64,000 nt of DNA from Paranoxybacillus sp035645275. Its GTDB lineage: Bacteria > Bacillota > Bacilli > Bacillales > Anoxybacillaceae. Numbering within the stretch: the first letter of the stretch is position 1; each line of letters opens with the position of its first letter. The stretch covers positions 1 to 64,000 of the forward strand of contig DASQMX010000004.1 in NCBI GenBank assembly GCA_035645275.1. Reading direction: 5' to 3'. The notes below the pieces were generated by a model, which ran no database searches, was not told where the DNA came from, and saw nothing but the letters and a program-made list of their open reading frames with translations. Of this stretch, positions 26,148-34,512 are shown piece after piece. Made by a program: the position numbers and the translations under genes.

Positions 26148-27437
26148 CTATACTGAAAAACGTTCAATGGTGTGTTTTAATTTTTCAGCCTGCTCTGCCA
26201 ACTGTTGTGCAAGTTCGTTGACGTGATTAATCATCGTTGTTTGTTCTTGAGTTGCCGTTGTCACTTCAAGTGCTCCTGCCGATGTTTCTTGAGCGATGGC
26301 CGCTACTTCTTGCGACTGAATGGAAGTGCGCTCAATATGCTCCATTTGCTGTTCGACAAGCTCAGCAATTTGTTTGACGGCATCAGCAACTTCATGAATC
26401 GAATGCGTCATCTCGGAAATGGCACGGTTGGTGTCGCTTCCTTTCGCCGCTTCCTCGTTGGCTAAATTCACTTGTTCATTAATTTGCGCAACCACACGGA
26501 TGACTTCCTGTTGAATGTTTTGAATCAGCTCGGAAATTCCTTGGACTGCCTTCGCGCTCTCATCCGCCAGTTTGCGCACTTCTTCAGCAACAACAGCGAA
26601 TCCTTTGCCATGCTCCCCGGCACGCGCTGCTTCAATCGAAGCGTTTAAGGCTAGTAAATTCGTTTGCCCAGCAATATCACCGACAAGCGAGATAATCTTT
26701 TCCACTTCTTTTGCATGCTGCTCCAAACGGCGAACGGACTGTAACGAAGCCTGATTATTTTCCGCTAAGTTTTGAATGCCTGTAACAAGTGAATGAATCA
26801 CTTGTTTGCTTGCATCTAACGTTTCCACCATCTCAATCGCCAACTGTTCGGACTGCTGCGCTTTTTCCTGTACTTGATTGGCAATTCGCAATACATCATC
26901 TACTGATTCAGCTGTCGTCTGCATCGAAACGGCTGAATTGTCAGCTCCCTTAGAAATTTCCTCAATCGTGCGGGCGATGTTTTCCGACTGCTCAGCTGCT
27001 ACGCTGGAAGCTTTCGTAATTTCCATGACTTTTTGATTGGTGTGTTCAAAGTTTTCTTCAATATTTTTGACAATCGCGCGCAAATTGCGGAGCATTTCGT
27101 TAAAAGCCAGGCCTAACGAACGAATTTCATCATCTGATTTTGAAACAGGGGCATCTTCATTAATTTGTCCGTTTGCTGCTTTAATGGCCGCTTGTTCCAA
27201 CTGCTTTAACGGTCTTATAATGAAACCAGCCGCAAAATAAGCCAATACCCCTGACCAAAAAACACCTAATAATAGAGTGATAATTGTAAAAAGATGTTCA
27301 CTGATTAGATGAGACACAAAATCATACAAATAATAGATAAAAAATGCACTTGTTGAATAAGTAATCACGGCTAATACGGTCGTAAAAGCGACAAGCTTTA
27401 AGCGCAAGCTGAACCTATATCCCATTTTCTCCTGCAT
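26148..27437 (-). CDS. Methyl-accepting chemotaxis protein with almost no external domain
   Basis: A 429-residue chemoreceptor. Two membrane helices at about residues 14-36 and 46-69 are separated by only about ten residues, so there is no room for an extracytoplasmic ligand domain. A HAMP-like linker follows (IIRPLKQLEQAAIKAANGQI), then the coiled-coil signalling domain with the conserved hairpin tip EKIISLVGDIAGQTNLLALN / AGEHGKGFAVVAEEVRKLAD. It would signal to CheA/CheW from a membrane or cytoplasmic cue. The ATG at 27437 follows GGGGGAG; the 27 upstream codons are rejected. It is an insertion relative to the B. subtilis order ywlE-ywlF. Confidence 0.9.
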   Translation of the reverse strand: MQEKMGYRFSLRLKLVAFTTVLAVITYSTSAFFIYYLYDFVSHLISEHLFTIITLLLGVFWSGVLAYFAAGFIIRPLKQLEQAAIKAANGQINEDAPVSKSDDEIRSLGLAFNEMLRNLRAIVKNIEENFEHTNQKVMEITKASSVAAEQSENIARTIEEISKGADNSAVSMQTTAESVDDVLRIANQVQEKAQQSEQLAIEMVETLDASKQVIHSLVTGIQNLAENNQASLQSVRRLEQHAKEVEKIISLVGDIAGQTNLLALNASIEAARAGEHGKGFAVVAEEVRKLADESAKAVQGISELIQNIQQEVIRVVAQINEQVNLANEEAAKGSDTNRAISEMTHSIHEVADAVKQIAELVEQQMEHIERTSIQSQEVAAIAQETSAGALEVTTATQEQTTMINHVNELAQQLAEQAEKLKHTIERFSV

Positions 27438-27588
27438 CCTAACTCCCCCTATGTAAGCCTGGCTTATCACTGGATAACACCAAGCCGCTCGATCAAAATC
27501 ATACTTCTTATTGAACATTTGATTTTGATATCATTAAGCCTTATCCAAAACAAGACTTGTTCTAATCGCATCTCATCGTTTTTTCGGC

Positions 27589-28026
27589 TTATTTTAATTT
27601 ATTAGCCAGCTGTTCAATTAACTGCTCCAGCTCTTCCCTCGTTTGACGATACATCTCTACAGAGCCGCCAAAGGGATCGAATATATCCCCGCTTTTCCCC
27701 AAGACAAATTCTTTTAATGTAAATGTTTTATTTTGCGCTTCCGGAAAGCGGCTAATCACATGTTGTTTATGTCCTTCTGTCATTGTTAAAATATATGTCG
27801 CCCACTCGACATGCTCTTTCGTTAACATCGAAGATTGATGGACACATTCCACTCCCTTCTCAGCTAATACTGTTTTCGCATGTTCTGAGGCATCGCTTCC
27901 ATCCATCGCAAAAATCCCTGCTGACTTTACTTCGACGTCAGGAAGATTTTTATTTTTTAATAACGCCTCCGCCATCGGGCTTCGGCACGTATTTCCTGTA
28001 CAAACAAACAAAATATGCTTCGCCAT
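27589..28026 (-). CDS. ywlE: Protein-arginine phosphatase YwlE
   Basis: A 145-residue low-molecular-weight phosphatase. The P-loop VCTGNTCRS places the nucleophile at Cys9 and has Thr13, the residue that marks arginine phosphatases rather than tyrosine phosphatases in this family. It would remove phosphate from arginine placed by the kinase McsB, countering degradation by ClpCP. The DPFGG loop carries the acid aspartate. Start ATG at 28026 behind AAGGAGTG; a GTG 9 nt upstream is inside the ribosome-binding site. Confidence 0.93.
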   Translation of the reverse strand: MAKHILFVCTGNTCRSPMAEALLKNKNLPDVEVKSAGIFAMDGSDASEHAKTVLAEKGVECVHQSSMLTKEHVEWATYILTMTEGHKQHVISRFPEAQNKTFTLKEFVLGKSGDIFDPFGGSVEMYRQTREELEQLIEQLANKLK

Positions 28027-28140
28027 TATAAACACTCCTTATGAACAGACAAACATCGTTTATCTTGCAAAAGTGAAAGCAGCTCCTTTTATTAATTATT
28101 ATAACGAAATTTTCCTGCTAAATATAGTGGCATATGAAAA

Positions 28141-28232
28141 AGGGGCTGACGCAAAAGCAAATGTCAACCCCGAAATTATCATATCTATGACATAAATGTC
28201 GCACAAGTTCAGACTCTTTTAGGTCAGCCTCT
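28141..28232 (-). repeat. Family 1 palindromic element (copy 3)
   Basis: Arms AGGGGCTGAC and GTCAGCCTCT with a degenerate interior. On the minus strand it starts within the TAG stop of mntP and ends in TTTTTCATATG, so it probably acts as the mntP terminator. Confidence 0.75.
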
Positions 28233-28785
28233 AGAAAGAACATAATAATTTCATCCCGAATGCAAAAAGAATACTTCCTCCCAACACTTCGCTATACACT
28301 CCAAGCCATTGCTGAAATCTGCGACCAAGCAGAAGACCGCCCCATGTAAGAAGCATGCTGAACAAACCGAACAGCATAACCGTCAATACGGTTCTTGCAC
28401 CATAAATTCCTAAACTAAGGCCAACGGAAAAACTATCTAAACTGACGCTTAAAGCAAAAAAAAGCAAGCCGATTCCTATGGGAGAAATAAACGGCTCATC
28501 GTTCTTCTTAAAAGAAGAAACAATCATTTGCACGCCTAAAATCAAAAGCAAAAGCCCGCCAATGTAGGAAGCGATTGCACCAAACTGCTGCGATAAAAAG
28601 CGACCGAGCCACAAACCAAATAAAGGCATAACAATATGAAACATCCCAATCGTCAACCCTATATAAAAAATTTGCCTTAAACGCAAACGAACAAGCCCCA
28701 TTCCTAATCCTACTGAAAAGGCATCCATTCCTAAAGCAAACGCCATCATGCACAATGTAATAAACTCACCAATTAATGTTTCCAT
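28231..28785 (-). CDS. mntP: Putative manganese efflux pump MntP
   Basis: A 184-residue membrane protein with six helices made of two related halves. Each half has the family motif with a buried Asp: MAFALGMDAFSVGLGMG in the first and FALSVSLDSFSVGLSLG in the second. These aspartates are needed for Mn2+ export in E. coli MntP. The ATG at 28785 follows AGGAGGGG. The gene corresponds to B. subtilis ywlD by position. The TAG stop lies in the arm of the repeat that follows. Confidence 0.9.
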   Translation of the reverse strand: METLIGEFITLCMMAFALGMDAFSVGLGMGLVRLRLRQIFYIGLTIGMFHIVMPLFGLWLGRFLSQQFGAIASYIGGLLLLILGVQMIVSSFKKNDEPFISPIGIGLLFFALSVSLDSFSVGLSLGIYGARTVLTVMLFGLFSMLLTWGGLLLGRRFQQWLGVYSEVLGGSILFAFGMKLLCSF

Positions 28786-28846
28786 GGTTCCCCTCCTCGG
28801 ACCTGCCTTATTGCCAACATATGCATGTCCGAAGAAGTTTAGAAGA

Positions 28847-29890
28847 TTATTTTTCACTGATCATCTGATATCCAGCGGCTTTCTTTAGCCGATTCATAAT
28901 TGCCGCGCCAATCCCTTCTTCCGGAAAACTTTCGCTATAAATGAGTTCCACATCCGTCTCATCAAAACGTCTCAATACTTGATACAGATGCGCCGCAACA
29001 GTATGTAAGTTTTCACGCCGCCCGCATGGGAGAACAACGTCTGCTTGATAAAAATCTTTATTTTCCTCTGTTGTCAATACGCCAACTTTCACACCGCTTT
29101 TTCGCCGTTCATCCACAAGATACTGTAAAAAGTTGCGGCTTCCTTCAACGATGATCACAGGAGACTTTGGAGCATAGTGTGTATATTTCATGCCTGGTGA
29201 TTTCGGAGCCACGGTTTTGTCTTCAAGAGCCGCATCGATACGCACCTTGCCAATCACCTGTTCAATTTCTTCTTTCGTAACACCGCCTGGACGCAAAATC
29301 ACCGGAATCTCTTCTGTGCAGTCTAACACCGTTGATTCCACGCCAACGCCTGTTTCCCCTCCATCCACAATGCCGGCAATACGCCCATTTAAATCATCAT
29401 AAACATGCTTTGCGGTTGTCGGGCTTGGACGACCGGATAAATTTGCGCTTGGTGCAGCAAGCGGCAGACGACATTCTTGAATTAATGCTAAAGCAACCGG
29501 ATGATTCGGCATGCGCACCGCAACGGTCGGAAGCCCTGCCGTTACCTTTTCGGAAATCTTCCTTTTTGCCTTCAGTACAAGCGTTAATGGCCCTGGCCAA
29601 AAACGTTCCATTAATTTGTAAGCAAAAGCGGGAATATCTGTCGCAATTTCCTCAAGCTGTTGCAACTGAGCGATATGAACAATCAACGGATTGTCGCTCG
29701 GACGCCCTTTCGCGATAAAAATTTTCTCCACCGCAGCTGTGTCCGTAGCGTTCGCCCCTAATCCATATACCGTCTCTGTCGGAAAGGCAACAACTTCATT
29801 TGCCCGCAACAATTCTACAGCCTGTGAAATTTGTGGATAAAATTGTGATTTATCCTCAATATTATCCACAACCCAAATTTTTGTCTCCAC
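28847..29890 (-). CDS. ywlC: L-threonylcarbamoyladenylate synthase (Sua5/YwlC)
   Basis: Makes threonylcarbamoyl-AMP from threonine, bicarbonate and ATP for t6A37 modification of ANN-reading tRNAs. The 347-residue protein has the YrdC domain (about residues 20-205: PTETVYGLGANA, KGRPSDNPLIVHI, SAPSANLSGRPSPT-type motifs) and the C-terminal Sua5 domain. I choose a GTG at 29890 behind TTGAGGTGG; a GTG three codons earlier overlaps that site. The first codons and the upstream region carry several DnaA boxes. Confidence 0.93.
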   Translation of the reverse strand: METKIWVVDNIEDKSQFYPQISQAVELLRANEVVAFPTETVYGLGANATDTAAVEKIFIAKGRPSDNPLIVHIAQLQQLEEIATDIPAFAYKLMERFWPGPLTLVLKAKRKISEKVTAGLPTVAVRMPNHPVALALIQECRLPLAAPSANLSGRPSPTTAKHVYDDLNGRIAGIVDGGETGVGVESTVLDCTEEIPVILRPGGVTKEEIEQVIGKVRIDAALEDKTVAPKSPGMKYTHYAPKSPVIIVEGSRNFLQYLVDERRKSGVKVGVLTTEENKDFYQADVVLPCGRRENLHTVAAHLYQVLRRFDETDVELIYSESFPEEGIGAAIMNRLKKAAGYQMISEK

Positions 29891-30093
29891 TTTATCCACC
29901 TCAAATGTTACATAATCATATAGTAAAAAAATACGATTCTATCAAGATGATGACAAGATATTACGTAAAAAGTATAAAAGAAGCCTATATATAACACAAG
30001 CTTTATCCACAAAATGTGGATAAAACTTTCATTTTAGTGGATAACTTTGTGGATAATATGGAGATTTCAACAAAACAACAAAGGTTATCTACA
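29832..30093. promoter_or_regulatory. DnaA-box cluster
   Basis: Perfect TTATCCACA boxes (either strand) lie at 29832-29840, 29862-29870, 30003-30011, 30015-30023 and 30048-30056. One-mismatch boxes lie at 29850-29858 (TTATCCTCA), 29892-29900 (TTATCCACC), 30036-30044 (TTATCCACT on the minus strand) and 30085-30093 (TTATCTACA). Nine boxes in 262 bp is far above chance. The cluster covers the 5' end of ywlC and the gap to spoIIR. B. subtilis has a known DnaA-binding cluster near ywlC that is separate from oriC. Confidence 0.88.
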
Positions 30094-30107
30094 AAAAATT
30101 CCGAAAA

Positions 30108-30878
30108 CTACGGAATGATACTCTTCAGTAATTCACCGACAAAAAACTTCACTTCGACTTTTTCTGCCTTTTCTTCTACAACAAATTCCGATTGCTGAAC
30201 CGGTAAATCGGAAGGTCCTGCCGTTTTTGCGGGAGCCATTGCTTGATTCGATTCCTGACCTTGTTCTCTCACCTTTAAGGTCTCGATTTCTTGATTCGGT
30301 TCTTGATCTTGCTTGCTCACCTTTAGGGGTTCCATTTCTATTTCTTGTTTCCGCTCCTCACCTTGTTCTCTCACCGCTTCACCGTTTGAAAAATCGAGAA
30401 AACATAACGGTGGAAATAATACACACCACCAGTTTGCTCCTTCACCTTTACCAAGAGTAATTAAAATCGCTTCGTATTGTCCCGCCGGATAAATATAGTT
30501 GCCATAAAGTTTCGTCGGAAAGTTTACCTTTCCAAATTCGACTTTATATGTTTGTCTGCTGTTTTCTTCTTCTAGCACAGCAGCGACAATATGCTCAATA
30601 TCGCCGATACGGCTTTGAATGACTGCCTTTGCCTCAGCAAAAGAAGTTAAATCGGCGACCCATTTGTTTATTTCCTTATTGACTGCATCGCGCACCTTTC
30701 GCTTCAATTCCTGGTCTTTTGCTGAATCGCTGTTCGCTAATATTCTTAAGCGAATCGCTTCGTCCGGTATAACCGCTGCCTCGTTTCTCCCTGCGTTCGT
30801 CTGATGGCCATAAATATTCACCAACGCTCCAATCATCAACAACAATATATATAAAATAAGCACCTTTCGTTTTATCAT
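30108..30878 (-). CDS. spoIIR: Stage II sporulation protein R
   Basis: SpoIIR is the signal protein made in the forespore under sigma-F that activates SpoIIGA to process pro-sigma-E in the mother cell. The 256-residue protein has an N-terminal hydrophobic segment (about residues 6-24) and the family core (PDEAIRLRILANSDSAKDQ, GNYIYPAGQYEAILITLGKG, NWWCVLFPPLCFLDFSNG). After the core a linker of about 50 residues rich in Gln and Glu contains an approximate duplication (LKVSKQDQEPNQEIE and LKVREQGQESNQAMA). The ATG at 30878 has GGACGGTG upstream. Confidence 0.93.
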   Translation of the reverse strand: MIKRKVLILYILLLMIGALVNIYGHQTNAGRNEAAVIPDEAIRLRILANSDSAKDQELKRKVRDAVNKEINKWVADLTSFAEAKAVIQSRIGDIEHIVAAVLEEENSRQTYKVEFGKVNFPTKLYGNYIYPAGQYEAILITLGKGEGANWWCVLFPPLCFLDFSNGEAVREQGEERKQEIEMEPLKVSKQDQEPNQEIETLKVREQGQESNQAMAPAKTAGPSDLPVQQSEFVVEEKAEKVEVKFFVGELLKSIIP

Positions 30879-30903
30879 TGATTCGCACCGTCCTTTCACT
30901 AAC

Positions 30904-30933
30904 CATTTTGGACAACGGCGACGAATCTTAAAC
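30904..30933 (-). promoter_or_regulatory. Candidate sigma-F promoter of spoIIR
   Basis: On the minus strand GTTTA, 15 bases, then GTCCAAAATG, which matches the sigma-F -10 consensus GGNNANAMTR at all but one defined position. The predicted start point is about 18 nt before the ribosome-binding region of spoIIR. spoIIR is a sigma-F gene in B. subtilis. Confidence 0.65.
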
Positions 30934-30973
30934 TATTAACTTAAAAAAATTTTCTAGCAATCTTAAAAAATAA

Positions 30974-31083
30974 AGGGGCTGACCCTCAAGCAAAGTGTCA
31001 GCCCCCACAACCACCATATATAGCGATGAGAACACTACGTATGGTAGATTTCCGTGAGGTCAGACACTTTTCGGTCAGCCTCT
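30974..31083 (-). repeat. Family 1 palindromic element (copy 4)
   Basis: Arms AGGGGCTGACCCTCAAGCA and the partner ending GGTCAGCCTCT, with AAGTGTCAG opposite GTCAGACACTT. On the minus strand the element begins at the TAA stop of prmC (TAAGAGGCTGACC) and is followed by TTTATTTTTTAAG, as for a terminator. It lies just upstream of the spoIIR promoter. Confidence 0.75.
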
Positions 31084-31946
31084 TATCCAAGTTCGGCATA
31101 TACCATCCGATCTTTTCCGTTCATATCGTAAACGACTTCAACGATCGCCTCATGAAATGTTTCCCGCAGCAACTCAGCAACAGCTTCGGCCTGCCCAACG
31201 CCGACTTCGAAGGCAATTAAAGCGCGCTCCTTCACAACGAGCGGCAATTCGCTCATAAAACGGCGGTAAAAATCGAGACCATCTTTTCCCCCAACAAGCG
31301 CTCTAAGAGGCTCATGATGTTTTACAATCGGGGAAAGAAACGCAATGTCGCTTTCGGGAATATAAGGCGGATTCGAAACAACAACATCGACTTTGCGGCC
31401 TGTTTGAATGAACGGCTGCAACAAGTCGCCACATATAAACTCGACTTCTGCTCCGAGACGTTCGGCATTTTCTTTGGCTACTTGTATTGATTCAGGAGCA
31501 ATATCAATTGTGCTGACGCACAACGCTTTATTCTCAAGGGCAAGTGTAATCGCAATCGCACCGCTTCCAGTTCCAACGTCAACCACATCAATCGTTTCGT
31601 GTTCCGGAAACAGCTTCTCGATCCTTCTCAACACACCTGCTACTAACTCTTCCGTCTCCGGACGGGGAATAAGCACTTCTTTGTTGACCAAAAAGGAACG
31701 CCCGTAAAACTCCTCGTAGCCGGTTAAATATTGCACAGGCACATGTTCGTATACATGTTTTTGCAAATCGGCGATAACCGCTTGTTTTACCTTTTCCTCG
31801 ATTTCATCGCGTAAGCAGGCAAACAGCTGCGCGCGCGTCATGTTTAAATGATGGCGCAGCAATAACTCCGCAACATTTTCCTCTTTGCCGTTTTCTTTTA
31901 AAAAAGAAGAAGCCCAGTTCAGGACTTCATAAATTTTATTGCTCAT
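31083..31946 (-). CDS. prmC: Peptide chain release factor N5-glutamine methyltransferase
   Basis: Methylates the glutamine of the GGQ motif in release factors. The 287-residue protein has a helical N-terminal domain (1 to about 85), the SAM motif DVGTGSG at residues 123-129 and the catalytic NPPY at 192-195. The ATG at 31946 overlaps the last codons of prfA by 11 nt, so the enzyme and its substrate are coupled. The stop codon abuts a repeat element. Confidence 0.95.
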   Translation of the reverse strand: MSNKIYEVLNWASSFLKENGKEENVAELLLRHHLNMTRAQLFACLRDEIEEKVKQAVIADLQKHVYEHVPVQYLTGYEEFYGRSFLVNKEVLIPRPETEELVAGVLRRIEKLFPEHETIDVVDVGTGSGAIAITLALENKALCVSTIDIAPESIQVAKENAERLGAEVEFICGDLLQPFIQTGRKVDVVVSNPPYIPESDIAFLSPIVKHHEPLRALVGGKDGLDFYRRFMSELPLVVKERALIAFEVGVGQAEAVAELLRETFHEAIVEVVYDMNGKDRMVYAELG

Positions 31947-33012
31947 TGTTTGCCTGCTCCAATTTTTTGGATTGGTCGTCTAAAATCAACGCATCAATAA
32001 TTTCATCGAGCTTGCCTTCTAACACTTGGTCAAGCTTTTGAATCGTTAAACCGATGCGATGGTCAGTAACGCGGTTTTGCGGGAAGTTATAAGTGCGAAT
32101 GCGCTCAGAACGATCGCCTGTTCCAACCGCTTGCTTGCGCGTTTGGTCGTATTCTGCGCGCGCTTCTTGCTGATATTTATCATAAATGCGGGCACGCAAT
32201 ACTTTCATCGCTTTCTCTTTGTTTTTAATTTGCGATTTTTCATCTTGGCAGGAAACGACGATTCCTGTAGGAATATGTGTCAAACGAACGGCTGACATCG
32301 TCGTGTTTACGCTCTGTCCGCCCGGGCCGCTCGAAGCAAACGTATCGACGCGAATATCTTTTTCGTTAATTTCAATTTCAATCTCTTCCATTTCCGGCAA
32401 GCAGGCAACCGTTGCTGTCGATGTATGAATGCGTCCGCCAGACTCTGTTTCCGGAACGCGCTGCACGCGGTGGGCTCCGTTTTCAAACTTCAGCTTAGAG
32501 TAAGCCCCTTTACCGTTAATCATAAAAATAATTTCTTTATATCCGCCAAGCCCTGTCGGATGTGCTTCAATCACTTCTGTTTTCCATCCCTGTGATTCAG
32601 CATAGCGCGTATACATGCGATACAAATCGCCGGCAAACAACGCCGCTTCTTCACCGCCAGCCGCACCGCGAATCTCCATGATAACGTTTTTATCATCGTT
32701 CGGATCTTTTGGTAAAAGAAGAACTTTTAGTTTCTCGACAAGCTCTTCTTCACGGCTTTCTAGCTCGTTAATTTCTTCTTTCACCATTTCGCGCATTTCC
32801 GGATCAAGCTTCTCTTCCAGCATCGCTTTGGCATCCGCTAACTGCTGGCGAACCGATTTGTACTCTCTATATGTTTGCACCGTTTCCTCTAAATCGGACT
32901 GCTCTTTCGAATAATCGCGCAGTTTTTTCGGATCGTTGATGACTTCCGGATCCATTAATAGTTGATTTAGTTTTTCGTAACGTTCTTCTACAGCTTGAAG
33001 ACGATCAAACAC
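31936..33012 (-). CDS. prfA: Peptide chain release factor 1
   Basis: RF1 reads UAA and UAG and releases the finished peptide. The 358-residue protein has the codon-reading motif Pro-Glu-Thr at 187-189 (HRVQRVPETESGGRIHT) and the catalytic GGQ at 231-233. I start at the GTG at 33012 behind GAGGTG; the in-frame GTG three codons upstream is part of that site. Followed by prmC. Confidence 0.96.
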   Translation of the reverse strand: MFDRLQAVEERYEKLNQLLMDPEVINDPKKLRDYSKEQSDLEETVQTYREYKSVRQQLADAKAMLEEKLDPEMREMVKEEINELESREEELVEKLKVLLLPKDPNDDKNVIMEIRGAAGGEEAALFAGDLYRMYTRYAESQGWKTEVIEAHPTGLGGYKEIIFMINGKGAYSKLKFENGAHRVQRVPETESGGRIHTSTATVACLPEMEEIEIEINEKDIRVDTFASSGPGGQSVNTTMSAVRLTHIPTGIVVSCQDEKSQIKNKEKAMKVLRARIYDKYQQEARAEYDQTRKQAVGTGDRSERIRTYNFPQNRVTDHRIGLTIQKLDQVLEGKLDEIIDALILDDQSKKLEQANNEQ

Positions 33013-33084
33013 GTTATTCACCTCGAATTTTTATACACAATCTAATTCATTATTAGAATTACACTTACGACAGTCTAATTAATA

Positions 33085-33113
33085 ATTATAATATAGGTTG
33101 GCCAAAACAGCAA
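33085..33113 (-). promoter_or_regulatory. Candidate promoter of prfA-prmC
   Basis: On the minus strand TTGCTG, 17 bases, then a perfect TATAAT. The -35 box matches only in its first three bases. It lies about 70 nt before prfA. Confidence 0.45.
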
Positions 33114-33136
33114 AGGCGTCTTTTTCTCCATAAAAA

Positions 33137-33223
33137 AGAGGCCGACCCTCAAGCAAAATGTCGGAACCTACAACACAATATGATGAAGTTCGCGTGAGGT
33201 CAGACATTTACGGGTCAACCTTT
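33137..33223 (-). repeat. Family 1 palindromic element (copy 5)
   Basis: Arms AGAGGCCGACCC and GGGTCAACCTTT, with AAATGTCGGA opposite GTCAGACATTT. On the minus strand it starts at the TGA stop of the lipoprotein gene and is followed by TTTTTTATGG, as expected for a terminator. Confidence 0.75.
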
Positions 33224-33678
33224 CAATCCATATTTAAGTGAATGTAATAGCGCGGCACCGCACGTGTAAGCGCTTTATATATTTCTTTCCGATCTTTTTC
33301 CTGCTGCTCTTTTGATACGTTTTTTACCGTATGAACGGTTACCCAGGCATCATTTCCGTTCAGCCAAATAGACCCTGGTTCATAATGGGGATACTGCTCG
33401 ATGACTTGCGCCATTTTATTCAAATCAGCACGATTGTTTGCGCTGCCTTCCGTTAAGCTAATGAAATTTGGATTTTGGTTTGTTTTTTCCGGATTAGCAA
33501 AATCGTTATAAAAATCTTTCGCTAAGTAACGTTTATAAGCTTGGTTATCTTTATCATCATATGTCATTAATTTTGTTCCATCTTTATCCAAACTTTGCTC
33601 TTCATAACCTGAAGGATTCGGATTTAGCGCACAAGCTGAAAGACATACGAAAATAAAAAACGGCAGTAAGGTTCTCAT
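33223..33678 (-). CDS. Lipoprotein of unknown function
   Basis: A 152-residue protein with a short signal peptide and lipobox LSAC, so Cys16 would be lipidated and the mature protein held on the outer face of the membrane. The ATG at 33678 follows GGGAGGCG; the frame upstream overlaps tdk and is not used. The mature part is polar with DKDGTKLMTYDDKDNQAYKR near its start and a folded C-terminal half (YEPGSIWLNGNDAWVTVHT). I do not recognise a named family with certainty. It lies 76 nt after tdk and before prfA, a position B. subtilis does not fill with this gene as far as I know. Confidence 0.8.
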   Translation of the reverse strand: MRTLLPFFIFVCLSACALNPNPSGYEEQSLDKDGTKLMTYDDKDNQAYKRYLAKDFYNDFANPEKTNQNPNFISLTEGSANNRADLNKMAQVIEQYPHYEPGSIWLNGNDAWVTVHTVKNVSKEQQEKDRKEIYKALTRAVPRYYIHLNMD

Positions 33679-33754
33679 GTTTGTCGCCTCCCTGCCGTTA
33701 GCTTGCCCTATCATATAAAAAGTATTTGTCCGCTTAGCCAACAATCTCTTCCAT

Positions 33755-34378
33755 TTACATGATCGCACCATTTTTCGTTTCTTTCTGAGCTGCGCTCCCT
33801 GGCTTGTCCGGCACTTCATGGTGATGACGGCACCGCGGTTCATACGATTCACTTGCACCGACTAAAATAACTGGATCATGATACGAAGCAGGCTTACCGT
33901 TAATCAGTCGTTGGGTGCGGCTTGCTGGTGAACCGCATACCGTACAAACGGCTTGCAGTTTTGTGACAGATTCAGCGATGGCCATCAACACAGGAACAGG
34001 TCCAAATGGCTCGCCGCGAAAATCTTGGTCCAATCCTGCGACAATAACGCGATATCCTTGATTGGCTAATGTTTGCACGACTTCAATGATGTCGCTTTCA
34101 AAAAATTGTACTTCGTCAATCGCAATGACGTCCGTTTGCTCAGTAATATGCTGGAAAATTTCCGCAGCTGAAGAAACAGGAATGGCAATGATGGATGTGC
34201 CGTTATGAGAAACAACCGCTTCATCACTGTAACGGTTATCAATGGCTGGTTTAAATACTTTCACTTCCTGTTTGGCAAATGTCGCCCGACGGACACGGCG
34301 AATTAATTCCTCTGATTTCCCGGAGAACATGCTTCCGCAAATCACTTCGAGCCAGCCGGATTGCTTCATAACATACAT
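33755..34378 (-). CDS. tdk: Thymidine kinase
   Basis: Phosphorylates thymidine in pyrimidine salvage. The 207-residue type II enzyme has the P-loop GSMFSGKSE at residues 15-23, the Mg2+-site IDEVQFF and paired cysteines (AVCTVCG) for a structural zinc. The ATG at 34378 follows GGGAGAG; a second in-frame ATG lies three codons on. Located after rpmE as in B. subtilis. Confidence 0.95.
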   Translation of the reverse strand: MYVMKQSGWLEVICGSMFSGKSEELIRRVRRATFAKQEVKVFKPAIDNRYSDEAVVSHNGTSIIAIPVSSAAEIFQHITEQTDVIAIDEVQFFESDIIEVVQTLANQGYRVIVAGLDQDFRGEPFGPVPVLMAIAESVTKLQAVCTVCGSPASRTQRLINGKPASYHDPVILVGASESYEPRCRHHHEVPDKPGSAAQKETKNGAIM

Positions 34379-34463
34379 AATAGACGGCTCTCCCTTCTTC
34401 GTCCTTTTCTCTCATTCTCTGGTTTTGACGACTGTATAACCGCCATTATTTTTTCTCTAGTCA

Positions 34464-34503
34464 GTAAAAAAACAGGCAAGCTCTTTTTATTCACTTGCCT
34501 GTT
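34464..34503 (-). terminator. Terminator downstream of the rpmE repeat region
   Basis: Stem AACAGGCAAG / CTTGCCTGTT (10 bp, perfect) followed by TTTTTTTACTG on the minus strand. Because it lies beyond the two repeat units, the repeats should be part of the rpmE 3' untranslated region. Confidence 0.8.
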
Positions 34504-34512
34504 CCTTATGAT

